A DNA stretch of 64,000 nt, from the NCBI GenBank assembly GCA_011799875.1, contig CM022297.1, positions 533,729,479-533,793,478 of the forward strand, written 5' to 3'. The notes under the pieces were generated by a model, which saw only the letters and a list, made by a program, of their open reading frames with translations, ran no database searches and was not told where the DNA came from. Positions 44,838 through 54,354 of this stretch are shown in pieces. The position numbers and the translations under genes were made by a program. The stretch comes from Thinopyrum elongatum. Its lineage: Eukaryota > Streptophyta > Magnoliopsida > Poales > Poaceae. How positions within the stretch are numbered: position 1 is the stretch's first letter; each line of letters starts with the position of its first letter.

Positions 44838-47537
44838 TCACACACATTCGATGCTACCAATGTGCTGAAGAAACCCGTTCCGATGTTCTTTCTCCAGCTT
44901 TCTTGTGAACAATTCTGGCATTTTATCTGCAACCAAGTGCTGAAGCTTCGGTAGATATGTAAGACCTTCTGGCACATGTTCCAATTTTCCCAGGTCATGA
45001 AATTCTAGGTCAGTCAAATTCACCATGCTGCCATTATTTACCTCAATTGAGTTCAAGTTTTCTAGCTTCTCCAGGCGAAGTTGTCTGAGCTTCAGGAACG
45101 ATCCACAACAGAACACCAATGACTCCCCATCATAGGCACAAGTAAGCTCAAGGTAAACCAGATTTGTCAATTCAGACAAGGAACTGACAGGATCTTGCAC
45201 TAGCCCAGATAACCGCATTGACAACCGCTTAAGGTTCTGAAAACGTCCAGATATGGGGAAAAGCACACCATCCGCCAATTTGCCATCCAAGTAGAACTTC
45301 TCCAGATATCGGGGTGCTCTGAAGTTTTTTATAGAAAGAACTTCATCATCAGCATCACTTGCAACGGCCAACCTAGTAAGAAGAGTTAACTTTCCAACGG
45401 AGCTCCAAAGATCTTCGTTGTGGCTTGCCAATACATTTGTAATGCTCAAGGTTTTAAGTTGCGTCAAGAAGCTGAGATTCCGTACAAGATTTTTGCTGGC
45501 TTTTACATCTCGGAGAGTCTGCAGAGACTTGAGACCACAAATATTACCTAAAATCAATGTGCCATATAGGTCGCTACTCACAGACAAGTGGCGGAGATTT
45601 ATGAGCAGTTTTATTTCACGTGGCAACTTCCTTACAAATGTACGCCTGAGATGCAGTGTCTGCAGGTTCTTGAGCCTTGCCACTGACTTTGATATCTTCT
45701 TCACTTTTGTACGTGACAAATCAAGGTAGTACAAATTGAATAGACCAACTATGGCATTTGGGAAATCTTTAAGGAGGGAATATCTGAGGCACATGACCCT
45801 TAATAACCTGAAACTCGATGAAGCAGTGCGAATCCATGGAACTGAGACATGTTTATCAAATAATAAAAATGAGCGCAGCTGCTGCCAGGCTACACCAGGT
45901 TGAAAGTCTTGGCCTCCAGCATGCACAAACACACGGCGCTCGGTATCTCCAAGACTAGTAAGAACTGGGTTATCACATATAAGAGCAAACCTCTGTTTTT
46001 TTGATGATGTCCGAGTAATTTCTTTCACTATATTATGCACTTTAAACCTTCTTGGCCTTCCAAATTCATTTCTTTCAACAACTTGAATCAGTGACCGCTC
46101 AATTAGTTCCTTCAGATATTCCTCTGCCACTTCCTCCAGTGTTATCTCTGTACCTCGATCTTCCACAAACCCTTCAGCTATCCACATTCTGATTATCCAC
46201 TTCCGTCTAATTTCACAATCTTCTGGGAATAATCCACAGTATAGGAAACAATTCTTCAAATGTGTTGGAAGATCGTTTAAGCTTGAGCTGAGAACATTTG
46301 AGACCCTGCTGAGCTCTGGATTATAAGTTAGTTGCCAATTTAGCTGATTATAGAATGATTTCCACTCCCGCTCCTCCATACCTCTGTAAGACAGGAGGCT
46401 CCCAATAGCTGCAATAGCAAGAGGCAAACCTTGGCACTTCTCCAAAATTTCCTTAGCACAACTGATTAGACCTTTGGGGCATGTTGCCTCTGGCAGCTTC
46501 ACGAATGCTTTTTTGCTGAAGAGGTCCCATGATTCTTCTTCTGAGAGATTGCCAAGCCTAATAGTATGTTTCTCCTCAGCTAACGACGCGACAGCTTCAT
46601 TTCTAGTAGTAATGATGACTATACTTCCGTGGCTATTCTTTGGAAATGCATTATCAAAGCATGACCATGATTCTCTCTCCCACAAGTCATCTAAAACAAT
46701 AAGATACTTTCTATTCTGAAGGTAAGTGTGGATTGTCTTCACCATTCCTTCACAATCACTGGTGTCATGTTCATCTGATCCAATGCCAAGCTTATCTATA
46801 ATGTTGATAAGAATATCCTCAACTCGACGATTTCGCGACGTTGAGATCCATGCATGACACAATGTGACATCTTGCTTCCTATAGATGCTTCTTGCAAGCG
46901 TAGATTTACCTGATCCACCCATTCCCTGGATCATGATAATAGCACGATCTGGACCTGCATCATTTAGGCAGCCTAACAACTTCTTCGAGTGATCTTTTTG
47001 CCCCACGATTGCATCATCATCATCATTTAAGTACGATGAATCAGAAAAGTAGAACTTGCGGGTAATACTATGGCTTGATGAGGTTTCATCATTGTCATAT
47101 ATCTTGATACCATATCTCTCTTTCATAGTTGTTAAGTTCTGAAGGCGACTCTTGACTTGTTTAAGCTGAGAAGAAACATTATACCATATCATGACATTTT
47201 TTGACTGATGGAATGTTTTCCTTAGGAAACTTTCTGTGCCATCCATCTTCCCAAGGAGAAATGCATATTCATCAATGATATCCTCAACTTCAAAGGCAAC
47301 CTTCCTTATATGCTTCAGCCAACATTGGAAGATTTGGTTGTTTGTCAAGTATGGATCTACTTGACTTATAAACGCTTGCATTACATCAAATTCGATCTCA
47401 ATTTCTTTCATGTTGTTTTCCACTTCAAGCAAAAAGATAGCTTCTTTCCCCAGTTGTGAGCCGAATACTTTCAGTGTAGCTCCTCCCAAGGTAGATGCAA
47501 GTTTCTGAAGCAAAACTAGTATAACAGCTTCCGCCAT
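44838..47537 (-). CDS. CC-NB-ARC-LRR (NLR) resistance-type protein, intact
   Basis: A single uninterrupted 899-codon frame. Residues 1-150: coiled-coil with the EDVID-type motif (EVEDIIDEY, 83-91). NB-ARC: P-loop GMGGSGKSTLA (205-215), RNBS-A HAWISTS, kinase-2 LIVLDDLW (279-286), RNBS-B GSIVIITTRN, GLPL in CQGLPLAIAAIG (368-379), RNBS-D CFLYCGLFPED (430-440), then VHN (500-502) in place of MHD/VHD. From about 545 to the end: leucine-rich repeats of CNL type (LRVMCLRYS, LYYLDLSRTKVKK, LQTLHLRRTFVRKLP, LRHLSVSSDLYG). The size fits RPM1-like CNLs. This class senses pathogen effectors in the cytoplasm or at the plasma membrane. No stops or shifts; the start Met opens the usual MAEAVI-type N-terminus. 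Confidence 0.93.
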   Translation of the reverse strand: MAEAVILVLLQKLASTLGGATLKVFGSQLGKEAIFLLEVENNMKEIEIEFDVMQAFISQVDPYLTNNQIFQCWLKHIRKVAFEVEDIIDEYAFLLGKMDGTESFLRKTFHQSKNVMIWYNVSSQLKQVKSRLQNLTTMKERYGIKIYDNDETSSSHSITRKFYFSDSSYLNDDDDAIVGQKDHSKKLLGCLNDAGPDRAIIMIQGMGGSGKSTLARSIYRKQDVTLCHAWISTSRNRRVEDILINIIDKLGIGSDEHDTSDCEGMVKTIHTYLQNRKYLIVLDDLWERESWSCFDNAFPKNSHGSIVIITTRNEAVASLAEEKHTIRLGNLSEEESWDLFSKKAFVKLPEATCPKGLISCAKEILEKCQGLPLAIAAIGSLLSYRGMEEREWKSFYNQLNWQLTYNPELSRVSNVLSSSLNDLPTHLKNCFLYCGLFPEDCEIRRKWIIRMWIAEGFVEDRGTEITLEEVAEEYLKELIERSLIQVVERNEFGRPRRFKVHNIVKEITRTSSKKQRFALICDNPVLTSLGDTERRVFVHAGGQDFQPGVAWQQLRSFLLFDKHVSVPWIRTASSSFRLLRVMCLRYSLLKDFPNAIVGLFNLYYLDLSRTKVKKISKSVARLKNLQTLHLRRTFVRKLPREIKLLINLRHLSVSSDLYGTLILGNICGLKSLQTLRDVKASKNLVRNLSFLTQLKTLSITNVLASHNEDLWSSVGKLTLLTRLAVASDADDEVLSIKNFRAPRYLEKFYLDGKLADGVLFPISGRFQNLKRLSMRLSGLVQDPVSSLSELTNLVYLELTCAYDGESLVFCCGSFLKLRQLRLEKLENLNSIEVNNGSMVNLTDLEFHDLGKLEHVPEGLTYLPKLQHLVADKMPELFTRKLEKEHRNGFLQHIGSIECV

Positions 47538-48246
47538 AGTTCCCTTTGTCAGCTATAAGGTTTCCTACAGATGTAGTAACACCACATTGCGAAATTAGAA
47601 AAATTTAGCATTCTAGTAAATAAGGAAACAAACAATTGCAGGCACAAACACAAGTTGGAAAGCAAAAACAATGTGCAATTAACCGACATGTTCATCAGGA
47701 ATCAGCTTATACTGACACCAACATTAAACCAAATATACTATAATTACTCTCAAAGGACCAACCGCATCGATCAATGCACACCGCCATTTCATTGCATTAA
47801 ATTCTTTGCAAAGAAGATTAGTAAAAGGGCAACGCGACTAACAGTCCTAAAGGATAACAACTAACAAAAAAATTGTGTTGGCCAACTAACAAACTTAATC
47901 CCTGATTTAGGGGTATCTAATCTGACGCAAGCAGCAGAGCATAATACAAACAAAGTGCAATGCCAGGCATGAGGCATGTTCCTTACAGGGTACCACACAG
48001 TGGGGAAAAGTCCAAGCAATGAAAAACTTTCTCCTATACTGGTTACTGAACATAGATGTACTCCAGTCCTCCGGAGAGACCAAAGAGCAATATACTATAT
48101 GTACGAGATAAAGATGTAGCTGTAGGCGAAGCATGCTAGTAGAAGAGTATGCAGTGTGAAAGAAAATCGGCCAGCTAGTAATCGGCTCTGATAAGCCGAT
48201 TAACTGCACAGCTTCCCATTAGAGCACTAGCAGGATTTATGTTGCT

Positions 48247-48480
48247 AACCTGTCGATTACTTGGTTCCGTGAACAACTCCCAGCCGCTGCGCCCAAACCA
48301 CCCACCAGATCGACTGGTCTGGGTGGCTTTGGTGCCGCTCCAACCCCGTGCTCGTCAAGCAACAGGATCAGAGGGGAGGGAGCAGGCAGGCGCTGCAGCT
48401 CCCTTCCATGGCTGCTTGACCGGAAGGGTAGATCAAGGAGAGCAAGGAGCGCTGAAGCAGCGCGGAAGAAGAGACGGGGG
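48247..48480 (-). other. Possible 5' non-coding exon of the NLR gene
   Basis: On the minus strand a CG-rich stretch ends at a good donor (CGACAG/GTTAGCAAC near 48250), 0.7 kb upstream of the NLR start. The intervening 47538-48246 is AT-rich and has no gene. NLR genes in grasses often have a 5' UTR intron, so this may be its leader exon. An ATG within it would give a short upstream frame. Inference only. Confidence 0.35.
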
Positions 48481-48713
48481 GAGATAAGGTACACTGCATC
48501 TGTATTATCCGTAACGAATATCCTCTCTCCATGATTCCACACGATCAGCTTTTGACTTTTTTTTTTGGCACTGACGCATGTGCTGCCTATGCAGCCACAA
48601 GAAGATCTTTTGTGCATCGAACTCAGGTGATGTATCCATCTAATTCAAATAGTATCAGCTCAAACAGCTCGATTTTTTGTTTGATGAATTATATACAGGA
48701 CCCGGAAATTCAC

Positions 48714-49087
48714 TTTGGCACATGGAAGCATATGCTCTGACCATCGGAAAAACATTTCAAAATGTCAAAAAAATCCCAAACAAAAATTTGATGCGTACAT
48801 CTCGATATTATATGTGTGCACGCCAAGTTTTGTGGAAAACCGGCATTTTATGTGGCTTGTGTAAAAAAGACAAAGAAATGTCTCATGAAAAGCCATTTTT
48901 AACACTGAATTTTGTCTTTTTCACATGTGACACAAAAATTGTCGGTTTTTCGTGAAACGACTTTGTGAGTACGTAAAATGTCGAGATGTACACACAAAGC
49001 ATTTTTTTTTTCCGAATTTTGTGACATTTCAAAATACGTTTAGAGCACATTTTTAAAACCAGGAGCATATGCTCCTGGGTGCCAAAA
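48714..49087. mobile_element. Foldback element, second type copy
   Basis: Left TTTGGCACATGGAAGCATATGC and right GAGCATATGCTCCTGGGTGCC ... are inverted, and ATTTCAAAATGTC on the left pairs with GACATTTCAAAATACG on the right. The ends share the AGGAGCATATGCTCCTGG.TG design of the element at 41527-41904, but the interior differs. 374 bp, non-coding. Confidence 0.65.
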
Positions 49088-49139
49088 CGCCCCTCTGGGA
49101 CCCAATGCCAAGTTTCATGTTGTTCAGACCTTTTCCAAA

Positions 49140-49390
49140 CTATTCATCTTTAATCATGGCAATACAACGAACACCAAAAATAATAAAAAATATATTCAAA
49201 TCCATAGGCCACCTAACGACGACTACAAGCACTGAAGTGACCTGAAGGTGTGCCGCCGTCATCGCTCGTCCCTCACCGAAACCGGAAAAACCTTGTTGTA
49301 GTAAATAGTCAGGAAGTTGTCGTGCTAAGGCCCCATAAAACCAGCGCAAAAACAACAGTCGTCGTGTGTATTCAACGTGAAAACACACAA
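49140..49390 (-). mobile_element. 3' fragment of the 42.9-kb retroposon family
   Basis: The minus strand reads CTACTACAACAAGGTTTTTC, GTGCTTGTAGTCGTCGTTAG, GTGGCCTATGGATTTG and TGTATTGCCATGATTAAAGA, aligning with 43340-43430 plus 44297-44390. It is a 5'-truncated copy and shows the family without the insertion at 43432-44296. Confidence 0.65.
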
Positions 49391-49978
49391 ATGTTACTTC
49401 TCAAGAAACAATATACTTAGCCTCTATGTTATAGAGTTCGTTGTAGTAACTGTTTGGAACAATTGACTGCCCCACCACTTAATGTAGTACAGAAAACCTT
49501 AATTGAAATCAAAAATTCACTTGGACCACTGATGAAGACTGCATTGATGTAACTACTTACAACGAGTCTGCATCGGTGTAACTACTTGCAATGATCTCTT
49601 CATTTTCTTCATTTGCGAGAAATATGTCATCATTCCTACATTAGTACTTGACGACATTTTCACTGTTGTCCTAAGATCAACACCTTGATCACTTTGATAA
49701 CTTACTTGCCACTTATTTGGAGTACTTGAGTATATCTGGTTGTTTACATATCATGGAAGTATATGATTAATTCAAACACAAATGTTAATGAAATCTCAAT
49801 CATATAGTTTGCTCATTAGTATTCCAAGACACCGATTATTGCTTAAAATTCTTTCCATGTGACCTCGGCAAGAAAATCTTCTTAGTGTCTTCGATACCAA
49901 ACCACTTTAGTTTCTTGTCAATATCTATATTTTGATGAGAGAGACAGTGATTGGAAAAAACTTCTTTGCTTTAAATAT
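49391..49978 (-). other. Possible degenerate copia remnant; no intact gene
   Basis: AT-rich sequence. Minus-strand fragments recall a copia RT/RNase H region, but only in very short stretches. I would not assign it firmly. Confidence 0.25.
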
Positions 49979-51105
49979 GTGACTAACAAACCCAATGCAT
50001 TATGGGCTAAACCTGGGGTTGGGTCTCCCTCCTGGAAGAGTATATCTTGGGCTTTTTCTGTTGCAAAAACTTTCTACAAGTTGCTTCCTGGCAATGGACA
50101 AAATGTGGCCTTCTGCCACGATGTTTGGATTACTAATTGTTCTCTTAAAACCCTATTTTGGGACCTCTTTGAGATCTGGCAGTAGCAAGATGCCACTATA
50201 GCATACGTTTGGCATGGAGAGGTTTTACATCTCACTTTTAGGAGATGTGTGGATTAACAAACTTTAGCTAGGTGGTTTGATCTAGTAGATATGGTTAAGA
50301 GTTTTACCTTTTCTAGTGGTAAAGATCAACCAGTTTGGATGCTGAAGTCTTCTGGCAAATATTCTGTGAAGTCTTTGTATAAAATGATTAATTTTGGAGG
50401 TGTCATTTAAACTAAAAGACTACATTTGGAAAATCAAAGCCCCCCTAATATTCATGTGTTCCTTTGGCTCATTGTGCATAACAAAAGTCTGACTAGAGAT
50501 AATCCTGTTAAACGTCAACATGAAGATGACATGTCTTGTGTTTTTTGTTGTGAATCTCAATCCAGTCAACACTTGTTTTTTAACTGCATTCTTGCAGAGC
50601 ATATCTGGGTTGTGATTGCTGAGAGTGTTAATATTCGAATTCCTAGTTCTTTCTCATCCTTGCTTTCCTTCTGGGAAATTAAGAAGAAATATGATGCGGT
50701 GAATTTGGTCACTTCTACTACAATATGGAGCTTATGGCTTCTGCGCAATGATTTATTGTTCCAGAGTTGAAAATGGCGAAGCATGCAATGCATCCTGAAT
50801 TTGGTAGGCTCGTTGATCAGGCAATGTAAGGTCTTGTGCTCCGACACTCGAGCTCCATTACTTCTTCAATGCTTAAGGTTGCTCGATCGTCGGCGCGGGG
50901 AGCTGCTTAGGATTGCTTGGCCTTGTGATATGGCATTTGTCAATCTGTTTTGCTGTGCCGAAAGTTGTTTCCTGTTATATGCCCGGCCTACGTGTAATAG
51001 GGAGAATTCACTACAAACCCTTGTAATATTCTGCTGTAGCTACTTTTGGTTACCGGCGAGAGCTGCAAATCATCTGGTTGGTTTTCTGGCTTGGCTTAAT
51101 AAAGT
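49979..51105 (+). mobile_element. LINE 3' part (zf-RVT and tail)
   Basis: In one main frame with stops: NALWAKPGVGSPSWKSISWA, GNGQNVAFCHDVWI, QPVWMLKSSGKYSVKSLYKM, SPPNIHVFLWLIVHNKSLTR, DDMSCVFCCESQSSQHLFFN and TTIWSLWLLRNDLLFQS. This is the C-terminal zinc-binding region of a LINE ORF2. The 3' end contains AATAAAG and runs into a (TG)n tract at about 51105. At least three stops (near 50186, 50256 and 50409). The RT core is missing. Confidence 0.82.
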
Positions 51106-51714
51106 TTTTTTGTGTGTGTGTGTGTTGTTAGCAGCAAGCCATGCCCATGATGTGTGGCGCGTCTGTGTCGCGTGTGTGTGTGCACTGGTTCAGGTCGGAC
51201 GTCGGTGTGTGCCGCGTCCGAGTCTTGTGGTCGTTGGACGCCAGCAGCGTTGAGCGCGTCGTGTGTGCATGATCCACTAGGATAGGTGAGTGCTGTTAGT
51301 GGTGTGAGTGCATGGGGTGCGTGGGTGCGTGGGTGCTGCGTCACCGGACGGCTATAAAGCCAGCCTTGATCAGAATGTGTAATCATCGAGAGTTGCCGTG
51401 ATGTAGCCATTGGAAGGAGGGAGAAGATTAGGGCATGCGTGCGCCCACGGCGGCGTTCGTGCGCCGGCCGGGAAAATTTCTTGTGTCCCTGTGTCCACTG
51501 TTCTTCTTGCACCTCCGTTCGAGAGAGAGGAGAGGTAACCAGGCCCTTGTGGCAACAACATGTGTGTGTGTGGGGGAGGGGGGGGGGGGGGGGGGGGGGG
51601 CTATGGGGGCTATGTTTCAAAACGGTGGTGGAAACCTACGATTAAAAAAAATATGAACCCGGAATTAATGGTCAGTAGTGCCTACATTTTTTTTTTGGAA
51701 CTTTGTAGTGCGTA
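51106..51714. repeat. Simple repeats; no gene
   Basis: A TG-rich tract with TGTGTGTG (51107-51127 and around 51170), then a long G-run (about 51576-51600). No supported gene. Confidence 0.6.
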
Positions 51715-51796
51715 CTGTAGTTGATTTTCCTGTGGGGGTGAGGTCGATGGATTGCACGTGAAGCATGGCGCCCCGGCATGCACAACAGCAGCCGGT
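51715..51796 (+). repeat. Repeat family B, fragment (copy 3)
   Basis: GTAGTTGATTTTCCTGTGGG, GGTCGATGGATTGCA and GGCGCCCCGGCATGCAC match the middle of copies 1 (2073-2130) and 2 (9890-9930). It is cut on the right by a LINE tail. Confidence 0.5.
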
Positions 51797-52198
51797 AGCT
51801 TTTTTTTTTTTTTTGGCAAACTTGAGCCCTCCTAAGGAGGGCATATTATTATACTTAACAACCATCACAAAGTACAGCCTGCAATCTTCCAAAAGGAAGA
51901 TCAAGAGATTCCAGCGCACACCTGGAACGGCAAAGAGAGAAGACAAGGTTCTTTTTACAGAGATAAGAGCAGGAATGATCAGATCTATCTCTAAAAGCTC
52001 TTCTAGCAAGAGCATGGGCTACTCTGTTGGAGTTTCTCGGAAAGAAGAACACTCTGTCTGCACCATGGCTAGCTGCATTAAAGAATTCTGCAAGGAAGGG
52101 CCTGATGTTCCAGTGTCCCATGTTACAGAGAATGTTATTCGCTTTGACAGCTTCTGCCAGAGTTTTGCAATCTGTGACGAAGGAAGCTTCACGCCATC
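51797..52198 (-). mobile_element. LINE RNase H fragment, 5'-truncated
   Basis: Minus strand: ASFVTDCKTLAEAVKANNIL, IRPFLAEFFNAASHG and NSNRVAHALARRAF, the RNase H-like C-terminus of a plant LINE, followed by a short tail and a long A-run (T-run at 51798-51814). The upstream part is removed where the copia LTR begins at 52199, so the copia element inserted into this LINE. Confidence 0.8.
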
Positions 52199-52916
52199 TG
52201 AAATGATCGATATAGTTGACTAGAGAGGGGTGAATAGGCAACTAATAATTTTTAACTTTTCTTTTTCAAATTAAACTTTGCATCAAAGTAGGTTGTCTAG
52301 AAATGCAACTAGGTGAGCAACCTATATGATGCAACAACAACAAGCATACAAGCAAGCAAGAAATACAACACACAAAAAAGCTTGCACAAGTAAAGGTAAG
52401 AGATAACCGAGAGTGGAGCCAGTGGAGACGAGGATGTGTTACCGAAGTTCCTTCCCTTTAAGAGGAAGTACGTCTCCGTTGGAGCGGTGTGGAGGCACAA
52501 TGCTCCCCAAGAAGCCACTAGGGCCACCGTATTCTCCTCACGCCCTCACACAATGCGAGATGCCGTGATTCCACTATTGGTGCCCTTGAAGGCGGCGACT
52601 GAACCTTTACAAACAAGGTTGGGGCTCTCTCCACAACCGAATTGGAGGCTCCCACCGAAACCACGGAGCTTCACCACAATGGAATATGGCTCCAAGGTGA
52701 CCTCAACCATCTAGGGTGAGTAATAAGATCCGCAAGGGATTAGTGGGGGGAATCAAATTTCTCTTGGTGGAAGTGTAGATCGGGGCCTTCTCAACCAATC
52801 CCTAGAAAATCAACAAGTTTGATTGGCTAGGGAGAGAGATCGGGCGAAAACGGAGCTTGGAGCAATAATGGAGCTTAGGGGAGTAGAGGTAGTTCACTCG
52901 GAGAAGAAGACTCCCC

Positions 52917-52924
52917 TTATATAG
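52917..52924 (-). promoter_or_regulatory. LTR TATA box (3' LTR)
   Basis: The minus strand reads GACTATATAAGGGGAGTC, at the expected place between the palindrome-rich U3 and R. The same sequence occurs in the 5' LTR at about 63538-63545, which would drive the element. Confidence 0.65.
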
Positions 52925-52969
52925 TCAGAAGACAAATCCAACCGTTACCCACTAAACCAGCCCGCGACA

Positions 52970-53462
52970 TACGGTACTACCGCACCAGACATGCGGTACT
53001 ACCGCAAGGCATTGCGGTACTACCGCCAGCCTGTGCGGTACTACCGCACCCACGGCAGAGGCCAGACGAATCCCTGTTGCGTTGACGCAACGAGCGGTAG
53101 AACCGCCGGAGCGGTACTACCGCGCGCCCTTGCGGTACTACCACAAGGCAGGGTTCGACTAGGCTGGGAAGGCACGGACGAATAAAATTACATTCGTGGC
53201 TACTTCCGCTGAGTTTTGATCTGTGCAAAAATCCGACACGGTACTACTGCATCCAGGGAGCGGTACTACCGCATAGGGCGCGGATGTAAAAAATTACATC
53301 CGCCCCTACTTCCGCGCGAGTAGCTGTGCTGGGCCAGACGTCACGGTACTACCGCGCCCGAGGAGCGGTACTACCGCAAGACTTTGCGGTACTACCGCGT
53401 CCCTGTCCGGTACTACCGTGAGCATCTGCGGTACTACTGCTCCGTGGAGCAGTACTACCGCA
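52970..53462. repeat. GCGGTACTACCGC palindrome array in the 3' LTR
   Basis: About fifteen units of GCGGTA-C-TACCGC or one-base variants, spaced irregularly by roughly 15-60 bp. Each is palindromic except at its centre. A longer palindrome, GCGGATGTA-AAAAAT-TACATCCGC, lies at 53280-53303. The corresponding array in the 5' LTR starts at about 63593. Confidence 0.88.
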
Positions 53463-54354
53463 TGCCATAGCACAATACCACTTGGAGTCCTTCATTTTGC
53501 AAAGACACGGATAACCGGCCGGTACTCCAAAGGAACAAAGGAAGGGTGGTGCAAAGGGATAGACGTGTACGTGTTGATTCCACCCTAACCTTTCCGAAGC
53601 GGACCTCCTCTTAATAGTACGGCTTTCCTACGACTCAAATCCACCGAAAAGAAACAAAGAGAAACGCCGTCTTTACTAGGCTCCGAGGGGCATCGAGTCG
53701 TCTTGTGCCTAAACATGAGATATCTGAAATGCTCAATGCACACGATTAGTCCGCAAATGCATTGTCATCAATCACCAAAACCACATAGGGTGAAATATGC
53801 CCTTACAATCTCCCCCTTTTTGGTGGATTGATGACAACACGGGATTTGCACATAAGGATACTGAAATAACATAAGCAAACCAACCATCTACAAAATATAG
53901 ACAGGCTCCCCCTAGATGTGTGCACTCAATTTATATGCTTTGGACTGCACGGCACACATACTGGGATCAACACTCCCCCTATATTTTATAGACAAGGCAT
54001 TCCTTGCAACAATATAAATAACACTAAGCATGGAGGCAAGGCAATGCATATGAGCATAAAGTAAAAGGCACATGATAGCATAGGCTCATGAACTACTAAG
54101 CATAATAGACAATAAGATAAGCTTGAGTGCATATGTCTTACACCATATGAAAGTCTCCGGGACACACAAACACAAGTGCAAACCAACAAACCAAAGCAAC
54201 ACAAACGGAAGACCAACGAAACGAAGGCACAGAGACAAGAACACGAAAGCAAAAACACGAAAGCAAATCCTACACTCTCTCCCCCTTTGGCATCGAGACA
54301 CCAAAAAGGCAGAGAGGACACCTACGACACAGGTGGTAGCATCCTCTGCAGAGA

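Larger units (their letters stand above)
52199..53807 (-). repeat. 3' LTR of a SIRE/Maximus-type copia element
   Basis: On the minus strand it starts TGTAAGGGCATATTTCACCC and ends CGATCATTTCA; 1609 bp. The stretch AAAAAGGGGGAGA just upstream (53809-53821) is the polypurine tract. A TATA box (TATATAAGG, minus) lies at 52917-52924, and the U3 side of it is filled with GCGGTACTACCGC units (52970-53462). Its 52445-53460 part is nearly identical to 63053-64000. The terminal 246 bp (52199-52444) are absent from the 5' copy. Confidence 0.9.

Noticed and set aside
45418..46719. Plus-strand frames inside the NLR gene
   Set aside because: Antisense shadows of an intact CNL gene with all family motifs on the minus strand.
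52970..53462. A repeat-spacer array that superficially recalls a CRISPR array
   Set aside because: The genome is a plant's; the units are 13-bp near-palindromes with irregular spacing inside an LTR, and no cas genes exist.
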